In this document: positions 8,533 to 17,800 of the stretch, in pieces
Layout: each line of letters starts with the position of its first letter
Numbering within the stretch: the first letter of the stretch is position 1
Source: JAGGTJ01 sp964457545
Lineage (GTDB): Bacteria > Desulfobacterota > DSM-4660 > Desulfatiglandales > Desulfatiglandaceae
Reading direction: 5' to 3'
DNA: 64,000 nt
Assembly (NCBI GenBank): GCA_964457545.1
Contig: CAYWEN010000020.1
Span: 115,847-179,846, forward strand
The notes under the pieces: model-generated
Told to the model about the DNA's origin: nothing
What the model saw: the letters and a program-made list of their open reading frames with translations, nothing else
The model's database searches: none
Position numbers and translations under genes: made by a program

Positions 8533-9363
8533 ATGGATCTTCCATCAGACACCCAGGGTTTTTACAGGCATCAGGATGCGTCTGATTTGCTGCTTATGAT
8601 TGCGGCATCCCTTGTTCTTCATATAGCCGTTTTTTCCCTGCTGTTATTTGTTCCTGAACCTGTGTCCACAGTTAAGATTAACGATCAGGTTTATCAGGTA
8701 AATCTGGTAAGTGCACCGGTTCATCACAGGGCAGCGCAGCACAAGGTTTCTGAAAAAGGTATAAGAAGGCATCGGGTTGTTATAAAGAGACCTCCGGTTC
8801 ACAGGCCAGTGATCGGAAAAAAAAGGTCAAGGCCGCTTGTTATCGCAAAAAAGGTGCTGAAATTACGGAAACCAGCATGCAGAAAGCCAAAGATTTCTTC
8901 CTCCGGATTGATAGACAAGGCCATAAGGCAGTTGAAAAAAAGGGTGCAGACTGAAACAGAAGATCATGTCCAGGATGCAATATCAAGGCTTGTTTCCAGG
9001 GTCAGAAAAGGGAGACAGATAGGGAACGTTGATGACAGTCGTCAGTATGGGGGAAACAGTATAAGTGTTGATATCTATCGTATGGAGGTGGAAGCAAGGA
9101 TAAAGGGAAACTGGGTTTATCCGGTTGCCCTGATAAATCCGAAAGACAGGCAAAGACTGGAAGCGGTATGTGTGCTTCAGGTCAAAAGGGATGGAAGCAT
9201 TGCAGGCTTTTCGTTCAAAAAACGGTCTTTTAATGTCATGTTTGATGAATCTGTTAAAAAGGCTATTGAAAAATCAAATCCACTTCCCCGGTTTCCGGAA
9301 GGTTATCACAAAACTTATGATGAAATCGAAATTACATTCAATCTCAAGGATATGGACATATAA
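8533..9363 (+). CDS. tolA: TolA-like protein with TonB-type C-terminal domain
   Basis: A 276-residue protein with an N-terminal membrane anchor (LLLMIAASLVLHIAVFSLLLFVPEP), a long basic linker rich in K, R, H and P that would span the periplasm, and a C-terminal domain of TonB/TolA type (VEARIKGNWVYPVALINPKDRQRLEAVCVLQVKRDG, ending YDEIEITFNL). It would carry energy from TolQR to Pal and TolB at the outer membrane. ATG at 8533 is chosen over an in-frame TTG at 8524 because family proteins start just before the anchor. The linker is shorter than the long helical linker of enterobacterial TolA. Identification rests on operon position plus the C-terminal domain. Confidence 0.85.
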   Translation: MDLPSDTQGFYRHQDASDLLLMIAASLVLHIAVFSLLLFVPEPVSTVKINDQVYQVNLVSAPVHHRAAQHKVSEKGIRRHRVVIKRPPVHRPVIGKKRSRPLVIAKKVLKLRKPACRKPKISSSGLIDKAIRQLKKRVQTETEDHVQDAISRLVSRVRKGRQIGNVDDSRQYGGNSISVDIYRMEVEARIKGNWVYPVALINPKDRQRLEAVCVLQVKRDGSIAGFSFKKRSFNVMFDESVKKAIEKSNPLPRFPEGYHKTYDEIEITFNLKDMDI

Positions 9364-9406
9364 CCTTTTTGATTTTTTCTTTCAGGTCCTGCCGCATTGT
9401 GTAACT

Positions 9407-10705
9407 GTGAACAGATTGTTGCACTGCTGTATCCTTTTTCTGTATGTCTTTATTCTATATCCTTCAACGACTTTTGCCAGGATATATATAGATATAGATT
9501 CGCCTTCTGTTCGCAAATTCAAGGTGGCTGTCCCTGATTTTACAAACCGCAGTGATAATGCCGGTCACTATGATTTGTCACATGAACTGTCCGATGTGAT
9601 AAATCATGACCTTTATCTGAGCGGTTTTTTTCAGCCCATGGACAAGGGAGCCTTTTTACAGGATGAGAATTCATCCGATTCTGCCAACAGTATAAATTTC
9701 AAGGATTGGTCTGTGATCGGAGCGGAACTTTTGTTAAAGGGGGCCTATCAGTGCATAGGGAATTCTCTTACGGTTGACATACGGCTCTACGATGTTTTCT
9801 GGGCGCGTCAGATTTTGGCCAAAAGAGGGCTTGGTACAATCAGTTCCTGTCGTTATTTGATGCACAGGCTTGGAAATGAGATTATAAGGAAACTGACAGG
9901 CCATCCCGGTATGTTTGCTACCAAGATAGCCTTTGTCAGTAACATAACGGGCCATAAGGAAATATATATATCGGACTATGATGGTTACAACGTCAGAAGG
10001 CTTACCTATGACAGAAGCATTGACCTGTTTCCCCGACTGTCTCCGGACGGAAAAAAGATAATGTATAATTCCTACAGGGATGGCGGCCCCATGCTTTATA
10101 TCAGGGATCTTGCATGCAATGTATCACGAAGGATTTCTTCGCGGCCCGGTCTTAATATAGGAGCAGGCTGGATGCCGGACGGGAAAAGGGCTGCATTGAC
10201 CATGAGCAATAAAGGTAATGTGGATATCTTTTTAATAGATCTGGACGGAAGGATATTGAGCCGGCTGACTAACTACTGGGGAATAGATGTCTCTCCATCC
10301 TTTTCTCCTGATGGTAAAAAGATGGCCTTTGTTTCTGATCGTTCAGGTTCTCCCCAGATATATGTCCTTGATCTGACGACAAACACAACGAGAAGAATTA
10401 CTTTTAACGGGCGTTATAACACATCGCCGGCCTGGTCTTTCCGTAATCAAATAGCCTTTATGTCTTTTGATAACGGGGTGTTTGATATCTGTTCCATAGA
10501 TGAAAATGGTGGCCATCTGAGAAAACTTACCAGTGGTCAGGGGAAAAATGAGGATCCATGCTGGTCACCTGATGGAAGGTATATAATGTTCAGTTCAAAC
10601 AGGACAGGTCACTACCATATATATATTATGACGGCAAACGGCCATAATCAGATACAGATCACTACCATGGAGGGGGATCAGACATCTCCTTCATGGGCAC
10701 CCTGA
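9407..10705 (+). CDS. tolB: TolB, periplasmic beta-propeller of Tol-Pal
   Basis: About 432 residues. An N-terminal domain (KFKVAVPDFTN, then HELSDVINHDLYLSGFFQPMD) is followed by WD40-like propeller repeats, each with an SPDGKKI or SPDGRYI signature (for example LFPRLSPDGKKIMYNSYRDG, VSPSFSPDGKKMAFVSDRSG and EDPCWSPDGRYIMFSSNRTG). TolB binds Pal in the periplasm. The most likely start is GTG at 9407, which gives a signal peptide (VNRLLHCCILFLYVFILYPSTTFA, cut near ARIY); the frame is open upstream but overlaps the tolA-like gene. It follows tolA by 43 bases. Confidence 0.94.
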   Translation: MNRLLHCCILFLYVFILYPSTTFARIYIDIDSPSVRKFKVAVPDFTNRSDNAGHYDLSHELSDVINHDLYLSGFFQPMDKGAFLQDENSSDSANSINFKDWSVIGAELLLKGAYQCIGNSLTVDIRLYDVFWARQILAKRGLGTISSCRYLMHRLGNEIIRKLTGHPGMFATKIAFVSNITGHKEIYISDYDGYNVRRLTYDRSIDLFPRLSPDGKKIMYNSYRDGGPMLYIRDLACNVSRRISSRPGLNIGAGWMPDGKRAALTMSNKGNVDIFLIDLDGRILSRLTNYWGIDVSPSFSPDGKKMAFVSDRSGSPQIYVLDLTTNTTRRITFNGRYNTSPAWSFRNQIAFMSFDNGVFDICSIDENGGHLRKLTSGQGKNEDPCWSPDGRYIMFSSNRTGHYHIYIMTANGHNQIQITTMEGDQTSPSWAP

Positions 10706-11097
10706 CAATTTATGTTCATTTTCAGGCCGGTTTCTGGATACTGTACGGTTCCCGGTTTTTTAACTATATTACCAGGTTCTGACATATGAAAATGTCCGTT
10801 TGTACTTAAATGTGATGCCTGTTACAGTATTATGCAGGAAGATACGGTATGCCACATAAACGGTTTTTAGGATCAGGCCGGATTGTATGTGCCATGAATA
10901 GCGGGTGCATATGTTGCGGACAAGGCTGTTTGTGGCTGGAAACAGGTTGATAATGCATGATGTTATGGCAGTCTTTTTGTTGTTCGCAGGGTATGGTTTT
11001 TGATGTTTTGTATGTGTTTATCTTGCTATTGCAGTTATGATATGATTTAGTGATTTTTTCAGGTAAAATCTGTTGAACAATCTTTCAGGAGGGAAAA
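10706..11097. other. Intergenic region between tolB and pal, nothing identified
   Basis: About 390 bases with no credible open frame. A CCGG...CCCGG pairing followed by TTTTTT near 10725-10760 could be a weak terminator for tolB, but its loop is long. The gap suggests pal may have its own promoter; an AT-rich stretch near 11020-11050 is the likeliest place, without clear -35 and -10 boxes. Confidence 0.4.
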
Positions 11098-11676
11098 ATG
11101 ATAGAGAAAATTACTTGTAAATTGTCTGTGTTTATAATTACCTGTTTGTCAATCATGCTGGTTGCCGGTTGCGCAGAAGAGCAGATCAAGGCCCCGGATA
11201 TGACAGGGCAGTCAGCGGGGAATATTTCCAGGAGTAGCAGTGATCTTAATGGATCCCAGGTATCAGCAGGTGAGTCCGGGGCCAGAATAGAGCAGCTTGA
11301 ACAAGGTAATGCGGCCAGAAAACTGGCGAATGAGATTAAACAGTTTGAATCATCCAGTATCTATTTTGCCTTTGATAAGGCGGACTTGACACCAGAGGCA
11401 ATGAAAAATCTGGAACAAAAAGCGGATTGGCTGTTAAACCATCCTTCATATTCTGTTCGTGTTGAAGGTAATTGTGATGAAAGGGGAAGTACTGAATATA
11501 ATCTGGCCTTGGGACAGAGGAGAGCCAATGTTGCGGCAAAGTATCTTGAGGCCCTTGGGGTGAGCTCTGACAGAATCAAAACCATCAGCTATGGCGAGGA
11601 AAACCCTGTTGATCCGGGCCACAATGAAAAGGCCTGGGCAAAGAACAGGCGTGATGATTTCAGGCTTATTAAATAA
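11098..11676 (+). CDS. pal: Pal, peptidoglycan-associated lipoprotein
   Basis: A 192-residue lipoprotein with a signal peptide and lipobox (LVAGC, Cys about residue 23) and a C-terminal OmpA-like peptidoglycan-binding domain: SSIYFAFDKADLTPEAMKNLEQKADWLL, then VEGNCDERGSTEYNLALGQRRANVAAKYL. The NCDERG(S/T)EYN motif is diagnostic of Pal. It anchors the outer membrane to the cell wall and binds TolB. The SD (aggaggg) is 5 bases before the ATG. It is the fifth Tol-Pal gene, followed by a repeat element and then cpoB. Confidence 0.95.
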   Translation: MIEKITCKLSVFIITCLSIMLVAGCAEEQIKAPDMTGQSAGNISRSSSDLNGSQVSAGESGARIEQLEQGNAARKLANEIKQFESSSIYFAFDKADLTPEAMKNLEQKADWLLNHPSYSVRVEGNCDERGSTEYNLALGQRRANVAAKYLEALGVSSDRIKTISYGEENPVDPGHNEKAWAKNRRDDFRLIK

Positions 11677-11677
11677 A

Positions 11678-11847
11678 CAGTTTCCGTCCATGAACAGCCT
11701 TTTTGTACAATTCTGGTGCCAATTGAGGTTTTTTTTGCAGAACGTCTGTATGTTTTGCATAATCCTCTGCCTTGGTTTTGTACAAAAACTCTCATTTATG
11801 GGTTGAAAAACTCGCTGTTGCCAGGGTCTGTTTATGGATGGGAACTG
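11678..11847. repeat. Family A inverted-repeat element, copy A2 (best-preserved ends)
   Basis: This 170-bp element starts two bases after the pal stop codon. Its left end CAGTTTCCGTCCATGAACAG (11678-11697) and right end CTGTTTATGGATGGGAACTG (11828-11847) are inverted repeats with 17 of 20 positions matching. The interior has the family's TTTTTGTACAATTCTGGTGCCAATTG block. It separates pal from cpoB and may have inserted into the operon. Confidence 0.75.
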
Positions 11848-12106
11848 AATATCTTTTATCTATACATAATATCTGCGCTTGTCTGTAGCCAAGCCGGATG
11901 AAGCTGTTTTGATGTCTTTGTGTAATCAATGATCTTTTGTGTCGGTTCAATAAAATGGGGTATAAACCGTTGCTCTTCCTCTGAAGTCCGGAAGGCATGG
12001 TGTCTTTCAGCAGCCACATCAAAAACAGGCATGAAGAACTGGACACCTTAGGCAAATCCTTGTGAGATTGATCAAGATGAAAACAATGTTTGCAGGCAAT
12101 ATATTA

Positions 12107-12958
12107 ATGAAGACTACAAGATATTTTCCCGTGTTTTTTGTATGCCTTTTTACATTTGTTTCATGTGCAAGCAGGCAGGATATTCGTTTGTTAAATTCCA
12201 GAGTGAGTTCCATAGAACGGAGGGTCGGAGCCGATCTTTCCCGCAAGATGGACACAAATTTGCAATTTGTTCGCAAGCAGCAGGCAAAAATTGTGGCTGA
12301 AATAGAACATTTGAAGGAGTCTATTCAAAACCTTACAGGTGCAACAGAGGATAACAGGCATTTGATTGCCAAATTGATTGAAGACAGTAATGTAGACGAT
12401 ATTAAACTTAGAATTGACAGACTGGAAACAGAAGTAAAACAGATTCAAGACTATCTGAGGCTTGAACCGTCAGAATTGCATGTGCAGGAAAAATCCCTGT
12501 CTGACAGCAAAGATCAGGATGCAAAGGGGCCTTCGCCTGCCCGTAACAAACATGAAGTTCGTAAAAACAATGGAAAAAGGCAGGTATTAACTGAAAAGGA
12601 GCTGTATCAATCAAACCTGAATCTTTTTAACGAGGGTAAGTACAAGGCAGCCATTGACGGATTCAGGGCTTTTATAAAGAGGTATCCACGTTCGGATCTT
12701 GCTGATAATGCCCAGTTCTGGATTGGAGAATGTTATATGGGCCTGAAGCAGTATGAAAGGGCCATTCTTGCGTATCAGGATGTAATAAAAAAGTATCCTA
12801 AGGGCAACAAGGTAAGTAATGCCATGTTACGGCAGGCTTTTGCATTTGATGCTATAGGAGACAAAATAAGTGCCAAGCTTATATTAAAAAGGATTGTCAA
12901 GCTGTATCCAAAATCAGCAGAGGCAAGGATAGCAAGATTGAAACTGAAAAAGATGTAA
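12107..12958 (+). CDS. cpoB: CpoB/YbgF-like Tol-Pal periplasmic protein
   Basis: About 283 residues. A lipoprotein-like signal (MKTTRYFPVFFVCLFTFVSCAS, Cys about residue 20) is followed by a coiled-coil region (RLLNSRVSSIERRVG through TEVKQIQDYL), a charged low-complexity linker and C-terminal TPR repeats (YQSNLNLFNEGKYKAAIDGFRAFIKRYPRSDLADNAQFWIGECY, then AILAYQDVIKKYPKGNKVSNAML). This is the CpoB layout; CpoB coordinates wall synthesis with Tol-Pal at division. The start is inferred at ATG 12107 because the signal peptide begins there; the frame runs back to GTG 12062 without a clear RBS. Confidence 0.88.
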   Translation: MKTTRYFPVFFVCLFTFVSCASRQDIRLLNSRVSSIERRVGADLSRKMDTNLQFVRKQQAKIVAEIEHLKESIQNLTGATEDNRHLIAKLIEDSNVDDIKLRIDRLETEVKQIQDYLRLEPSELHVQEKSLSDSKDQDAKGPSPARNKHEVRKNNGKRQVLTEKELYQSNLNLFNEGKYKAAIDGFRAFIKRYPRSDLADNAQFWIGECYMGLKQYERAILAYQDVIKKYPKGNKVSNAMLRQAFAFDAIGDKISAKLILKRIVKLYPKSAEARIARLKLKKM

Positions 12959-13534
12959 GGATCTATCTGTACATTTGGTGCATTGTCTGCTTGCCGTAAT
13001 TTTTTGCTTGTATTTCTGCCTTGTCAGGCTTTTTGGTATTTACTGAGAGCTTTAATATCTTTTTTGTAATTGTTTCAGTTTTCTTCTTCAGAATTTGGAG
13101 TTGGACAGACACAACATAAAACCTTTCTCTCATGGTGCATCAAGTTTGCCAGTGTCTTTGCAGACGCTTTTTTTATTTCCTGTTTGTTGGGGTTTTGATT
13201 TGCAGGTACCTGCAGAATCTCTGTGTGCAGGGTGCAGAACCAAAGACTCTTTCATCTTTCCCCTTTTTGAAAAGACACCTCTGATCCTTATTGTCTGTAT
13301 TGCAGATATCTTTTTTTATATCTTATCGGTCTCTTTTATATCCATTTGTGCAGAATTAACCCCGGCATGGTCTGTAATACATATCTGTTTTTTTATATGC
13401 TCCTGTATTTTGCCTTGACAGTGAATTGATATGTCTTTAATGGACAACAGATTTAACAATATAGATTTATTTTTTGTATAAGGTATGCCAGGGTTTACTG
13501 TTTTGCTGGATCCATGTTGATCAGGAGGATGTTT
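12959..13534. other. Intergenic region, no supported gene
   Basis: About 575 T-rich bases. One open frame (13095-13418) gives a hydrophobic peptide but starts at a rare codon with no RBS and has no recognisable motif, so I leave it out. A possible promoter for the crotonase gene is TTGACA at 13415-13420 with TAATGG 17 bases further on (13438-13443); the -10 box is poor. Confidence 0.4.
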
Positions 13535-14311
13535 ATGAAGGTATTGAAAACAGAAATTCATAATGGCATTGCAGTGCTTACCATGAATCGTCCTGAGGTC
13601 TTTAATGCCCTTGACAGGAATTTGTTGATAGAACTTTCAAACACCATGGAAGCCCTGGGCCTGGACAGGAGAATCAGGGGTGTTGTTGTAACAGGTGAGG
13701 GCAAGGCCTTTTGCTGTGGCGGTGATTTGAAATGGATAGACAGACAGGGCAAAAATTATGCAAAAACTTTTTATGATCTGGTGGGAGAATTTAACAGATG
13801 TGTCAGCAACATCAGGATGATGCCAAAACCATGTGTGGCGGCGATCAACGGGCTTGCTGCAGGTGGAGGCATGTCTTTGGCCCTGGCTTGTGATTTCAGG
13901 GTGATGGATGCCTCGGCGAGTTTTATGCAGGCATACACATCGAGGGGGCTGAGCATTGATGGAGGAGGGACATTTTCCCTTCCGAGGCTTGTTGGATTGT
14001 CACGGGCACTTGAGATTGTAGCCTTTGATGATATGATAGATGCAAAAAAGGCCGTTTCATGGGGACTTGTAACAGAGGTGGTAAATGAGGGAGAGAGCAA
14101 ACAGGGTGCAATCCGCTTGATTGAAAGGATGAAAAAAATTCCTCTTTCATCGTTTGGTGTCTCCAAGGGGCTTATATACGAGTCTTGTCAGACCCCCTTT
14201 GATATGCAGCTTAAAAAAGAGCAGATAATGCTTGCTGTATGTGCAGATAAAAAGGAAGGCCGTGAAGGTATTGCAGCGTTTCTGGAAAAAAGGAACCCTG
14301 TGTTTACATAG
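13535..14311 (+). CDS. Enoyl-CoA hydratase/isomerase family protein, PaaG-like active site
   Basis: A 258-residue crotonase-fold protein acting on acyl-CoA thioesters in the cytoplasm. The oxyanion-hole segments KAFCCGGDLKW (about residues 58-67) and NGLAAGGGMSLALACDFR (about 106-122) are intact. Classical hydratases have two catalytic Glu residues. Here the first position is Ser114 and the second is absent (SASFMQAYTSRGLSIDGGGTF), while Asp142 is kept. That pattern is close to PaaG-type isomerases, so isomerisation or another crotonase reaction is more likely than simple hydration. ATG 13535 has caggagg 7 bases upstream and is preferred over ATG 13514. It stands alone. Confidence 0.85.
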   Translation: MKVLKTEIHNGIAVLTMNRPEVFNALDRNLLIELSNTMEALGLDRRIRGVVVTGEGKAFCCGGDLKWIDRQGKNYAKTFYDLVGEFNRCVSNIRMMPKPCVAAINGLAAGGGMSLALACDFRVMDASASFMQAYTSRGLSIDGGGTFSLPRLVGLSRALEIVAFDDMIDAKKAVSWGLVTEVVNEGESKQGAIRLIERMKKIPLSSFGVSKGLIYESCQTPFDMQLKKEQIMLAVCADKKEGREGIAAFLEKRNPVFT

Positions 14312-14838
14312 TTTTTGTTACTGGTTTTTTTGTCTGCAAACCATATCTTTCTGTGTGTCGAAAAAACTTTTTTGTTGACAGTTGTTTGGCCTACAAAATA
14401 TATACCATAGTTATGGCATAATCATTGTATCCGCCAGTGTCCGGGTACGGTCAGATTCAGGGTGTCCTGGCTGCTTGGGGACATGAAAAATCTGGTTTTT
14501 CGGCAAGGTGTTGTGTTTTTTCATGATAAATTGATTTTAATGAATATGCACTGTTTGCTGTCTGTCCATCTTTTATGCAACTGCTGTTTTTTGAAACATG
14601 CGGTTTTGATGCAGTTTATGCCTTTGATATGTCTAAAGAATTGGAAGCCTTTGAATGCTTTGAATTTGTTTGTGAATGGACAGCAAATGGATTTTGGGCA
14701 TAATATGGTATTGTAAAAATCAAACAGGGCCCTGTTCCCGGTAGTTATAGCTTTGTGGTGCAAGGTGTCATGAAGCAGTTTTTTATGGGGCAGTAGACCC
14801 AGTTGTTAAAAATCTCCATGTGAAAGAAGGAGTGTTAT
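14312..14838. other. Intergenic region upstream of the hdrA selenoprotein locus
   Basis: About 525 bases without a credible gene. The one open frame (14462-14716) has no RBS and no recognisable motif. It contains a promoter candidate at 14375-14404 and otherwise nothing I can identify. The long untranslated stretch before hdrA could host regulation, but no riboswitch fold was recognised. Confidence 0.45.
14375..14404 (+). promoter_or_regulatory. Candidate sigma-70 promoter upstream of hdrA locus
   Basis: TTGACA at 14375-14380 and TATATA at 14399-14404, with an 18-base spacer. The -35 box is perfect. It lies about 430 bases upstream of the hdrA ATG, so the leader would be long if this is the start. 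Confidence 0.4.
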
Positions 14839-17800
14839 ATGTTGTCTGACAAACCCGTGGGATCTGTTATGGTTATTGGTGGAGGAATTGCAGGAATGCA
14901 GGCATCTCTTGATCTTGCAAATTCCGGATACCTGGTTCATCTTGTGGAACATTCCCCTGCAATCGGCGGGGTTATGAGTGAACTGGACAAAACCTTCCCA
15001 ACCAATGACTGTGCCATGTGAATTATCTCACCGAAACTGGTCGAGGTCGGCCGGCATCTAAATATAGATATTATTACCTGTGCAGATGTTGACAAGATAG
15101 AGGGAAAACCAGGCGATTTTACTGTTACTCTCAACAAGACTCCCCGCTATATTGATCTGTCGAGGTGCACTTCATGCGGAGACTGTGCAGAGGTGTGCCC
15201 GGTAGTTCTGCCTGATGAGTATCAGCAGGGCCTTGCGGATAGAAAGGCAATCTACAAGAAATATGCCCAGGCAATACCATCTGCATTTGCAATCGACAAG
15301 GCGGACAGGGCTCCATGTCATCAGGCATGTCCTGCCGGTCTGAATGTGCAGGGCTATGTCCAGATGGTAAAGCAAGGCAAGTATCAGGAGGCCCTTGAGA
15401 TTATTATGAAAGATCTCCCAATGCCGGGTGTGCTTGGCAGGATATGTCCTCATCCCTGTGAGGATGCCTGCCGCAGGTCATGTGTTGATGATCCTGTTGC
15501 CATCCGCGCATTGAAACGGCTGGCTGCGGACAGTTTTGACCCGCGGGACATAAAAGTGGAATGCGCTCCGGAGAGAGACGAGAAAGTGGCTATTATCGGA
15601 TCTGGACCTGCCGGTCTTTCGGCTGCCTATCATTTGGCAATAAAGGGGATTAAATCCGTTATTTATGAAGCGCTTTCTGAACCGGGTGGAATGTTGAGGG
15701 TAGGTATTCCTGACTACAGGCTTCCTGTAGATGTTCTGGAAAGAGAGATAGAACTTGTAAAAAATCTCGGTGTGGAGATCAGGACAGACACCCCACTGTC
15801 TTCCGATATGACTGTGGACAACCTCTTTGAACAGGGTTTTAAGGCAGTATTCATTGCTACAGGTGCACACAAGGGCATGCACTTGGGAATCCCGGGGGAT
15901 GATGCCAGGGGTGTATGCCAGGGCGTTGATTTTCTGAGGGAATTCAATTTGACAGGCAAGGCGGATATCGGAAAACGGGTGGCCATTATAGGCGGTGGGA
16001 ATGTGGCTATTGATGTGTCCAGGACAGCTGTCAGGCTGGGTGCAGAAGAGATTAATATTATTTACCGCCGGACACGGCTGGAGATGCCTGCATGGGAGGA
16101 TGAGATACGCGCTGCAGAAGAGGAGGGCGTGAAGATAACCTACCTGTCTGCTCCGAAAGAGGTTATAGTCCGGGATGGATCAGTTGCAGGATTACGGTGT
16201 GTCCGTATGGAGCTTGGCGAACCTGATGCCTCTGGAAGGAGAAGGCCGGTACCTGTTCCTGGAAGCGAATATGATATAGAGATTGATCAGCTGATTGCGG
16301 CCATTGGACAGAGACCGGACATATCGGTTCTTGAAAATATACCTGGTATTGCCGTTACGGGGAGGGGCACTGTTGATGTGAATCCTGTTACCTATGAGAC
16401 TGGGAGGAAAGGTGTCTTTGCAGGAGGAGATGTGCATACCGGACCTTGGATAGCTGTTGGGGCCATAGCTGCAGGGAAAGAAGTGGCCGAATCTATAGAA
16501 CGTTATATAGACGGCAGGGACCTTGCTGAAGGCCGTAAGCCTATAGATAAAGACAATCCTGTTTATCGTCCCATCCCTTCCCGGATGCCTTTAAAGCCAA
16601 GATCGGTTGTACAGGAATTATCTCCCGAGGAGAGAAGAAAAGACTTTGCGGAAGTGGAACTTGGGTATGATGAGGAAACAGGACAAGAAGAGGCATCCCG
16701 CTGTCTGAACTGCGGATATTGCTGCGAATGTTTCCAGTGTGTGGAAGCGTGCGGGGCCGGGGCCGTTACTCTTGAAACCCATGCCGAACAGCCGGAGACT
16801 GTTGACCTTAAAGTGGGATCAGTCATTCTTGCTCCCGGCTTTACGGCATTTGATCCCTCTGTTCTTGATACATACAACTATACTGCCCATCCCAATGTTG
16901 TAACCTCTATGGAATTTGAACGGATACTTTCCGCATCAGGTCCTACCATGGGGCATGTCGTCAGGATATCGGACAACAGGGATGTCAGGAAAATAGCATG
17001 GATACAGTGTGTGGGCTCCAGAGATCTGAACCGCTGTGACAATGAGTATTGTTCTTCAGTTTGCTGTATGTATGCTGTTAAAGAGGCTGTTATTGCAAAG
17101 GAGCATGGCGGCGAAGATTTGGATTGTGCCATATTTTATATGGATATGCGGACACATGGAAAGGACTTTGAGAAATATTATAATGATGCAAGCAACAGGT
17201 ATGGTGTCCGTTTTATTCGTTCCCGGGTTCACTCTGTTCTTCCAAAAACAGGAACGGATGATCTGGTGATTACATATGTCGATGATGATGGCCTCATGCA
17301 GGAAGAAACCTTTGAAATGGTAGTTCTGTCTGTGGGAATTGAGGAATCACAACAGACCGTTGAACTGGCAAAAAAACTTGATATTGTCTTGACCGAGAAC
17401 AGGTTTTGTTATACGGAATCTTTTACCCCTGTGCGCACCTCAAGGGATGGGATTTATGCATGTGGAGTGTTTCAGGGTCCCAAGGATATACCGCTATCTG
17501 TAATTGAGGCCAGTTCTGCTGCGGCAGAAGCGGGTGCGCTTCTCAGTCCCGGCAGAAATACCCTTACACGGAAGCAGGAATTGCCGGAAGAAAGAAATGT
17601 GGCAGGGGAAAGGCCTAAAATCGGGGTGTTTATCTGCCATTGCGGAATCAATATAGGGGGTGTAGTGGATATTCCTGCTGTCAAGGAATATGCAGCAACC
17701 CTTCCATATGTGGAATATGTGGCCGACAATCTCTATACCTGTTCCCAGGATACACAGGATGTTATTGCCAGTGTGATAGAGAAGGAGGGTCTTAACCGGA

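Noticed and set aside
13095..13418. 107-residue hydrophobic frame between cpoB and the crotonase
   Set aside because: It starts at a rare codon without an RBS, lies in T-rich DNA (which gives hydrophobic frames by chance) and matches no family.
14462..14716. 84-residue frame upstream of hdrA
   Set aside because: No RBS and a chance-like composition rich in Cys, Met and Leu.
15021..15193. Reading the hdrA TGA as a stop that makes two separate genes
   Set aside because: The sequence on both sides is one HdrA domain in frame, the TGA falls at a conserved Cys, and the downstream part has no RBS or start at a sensible position.
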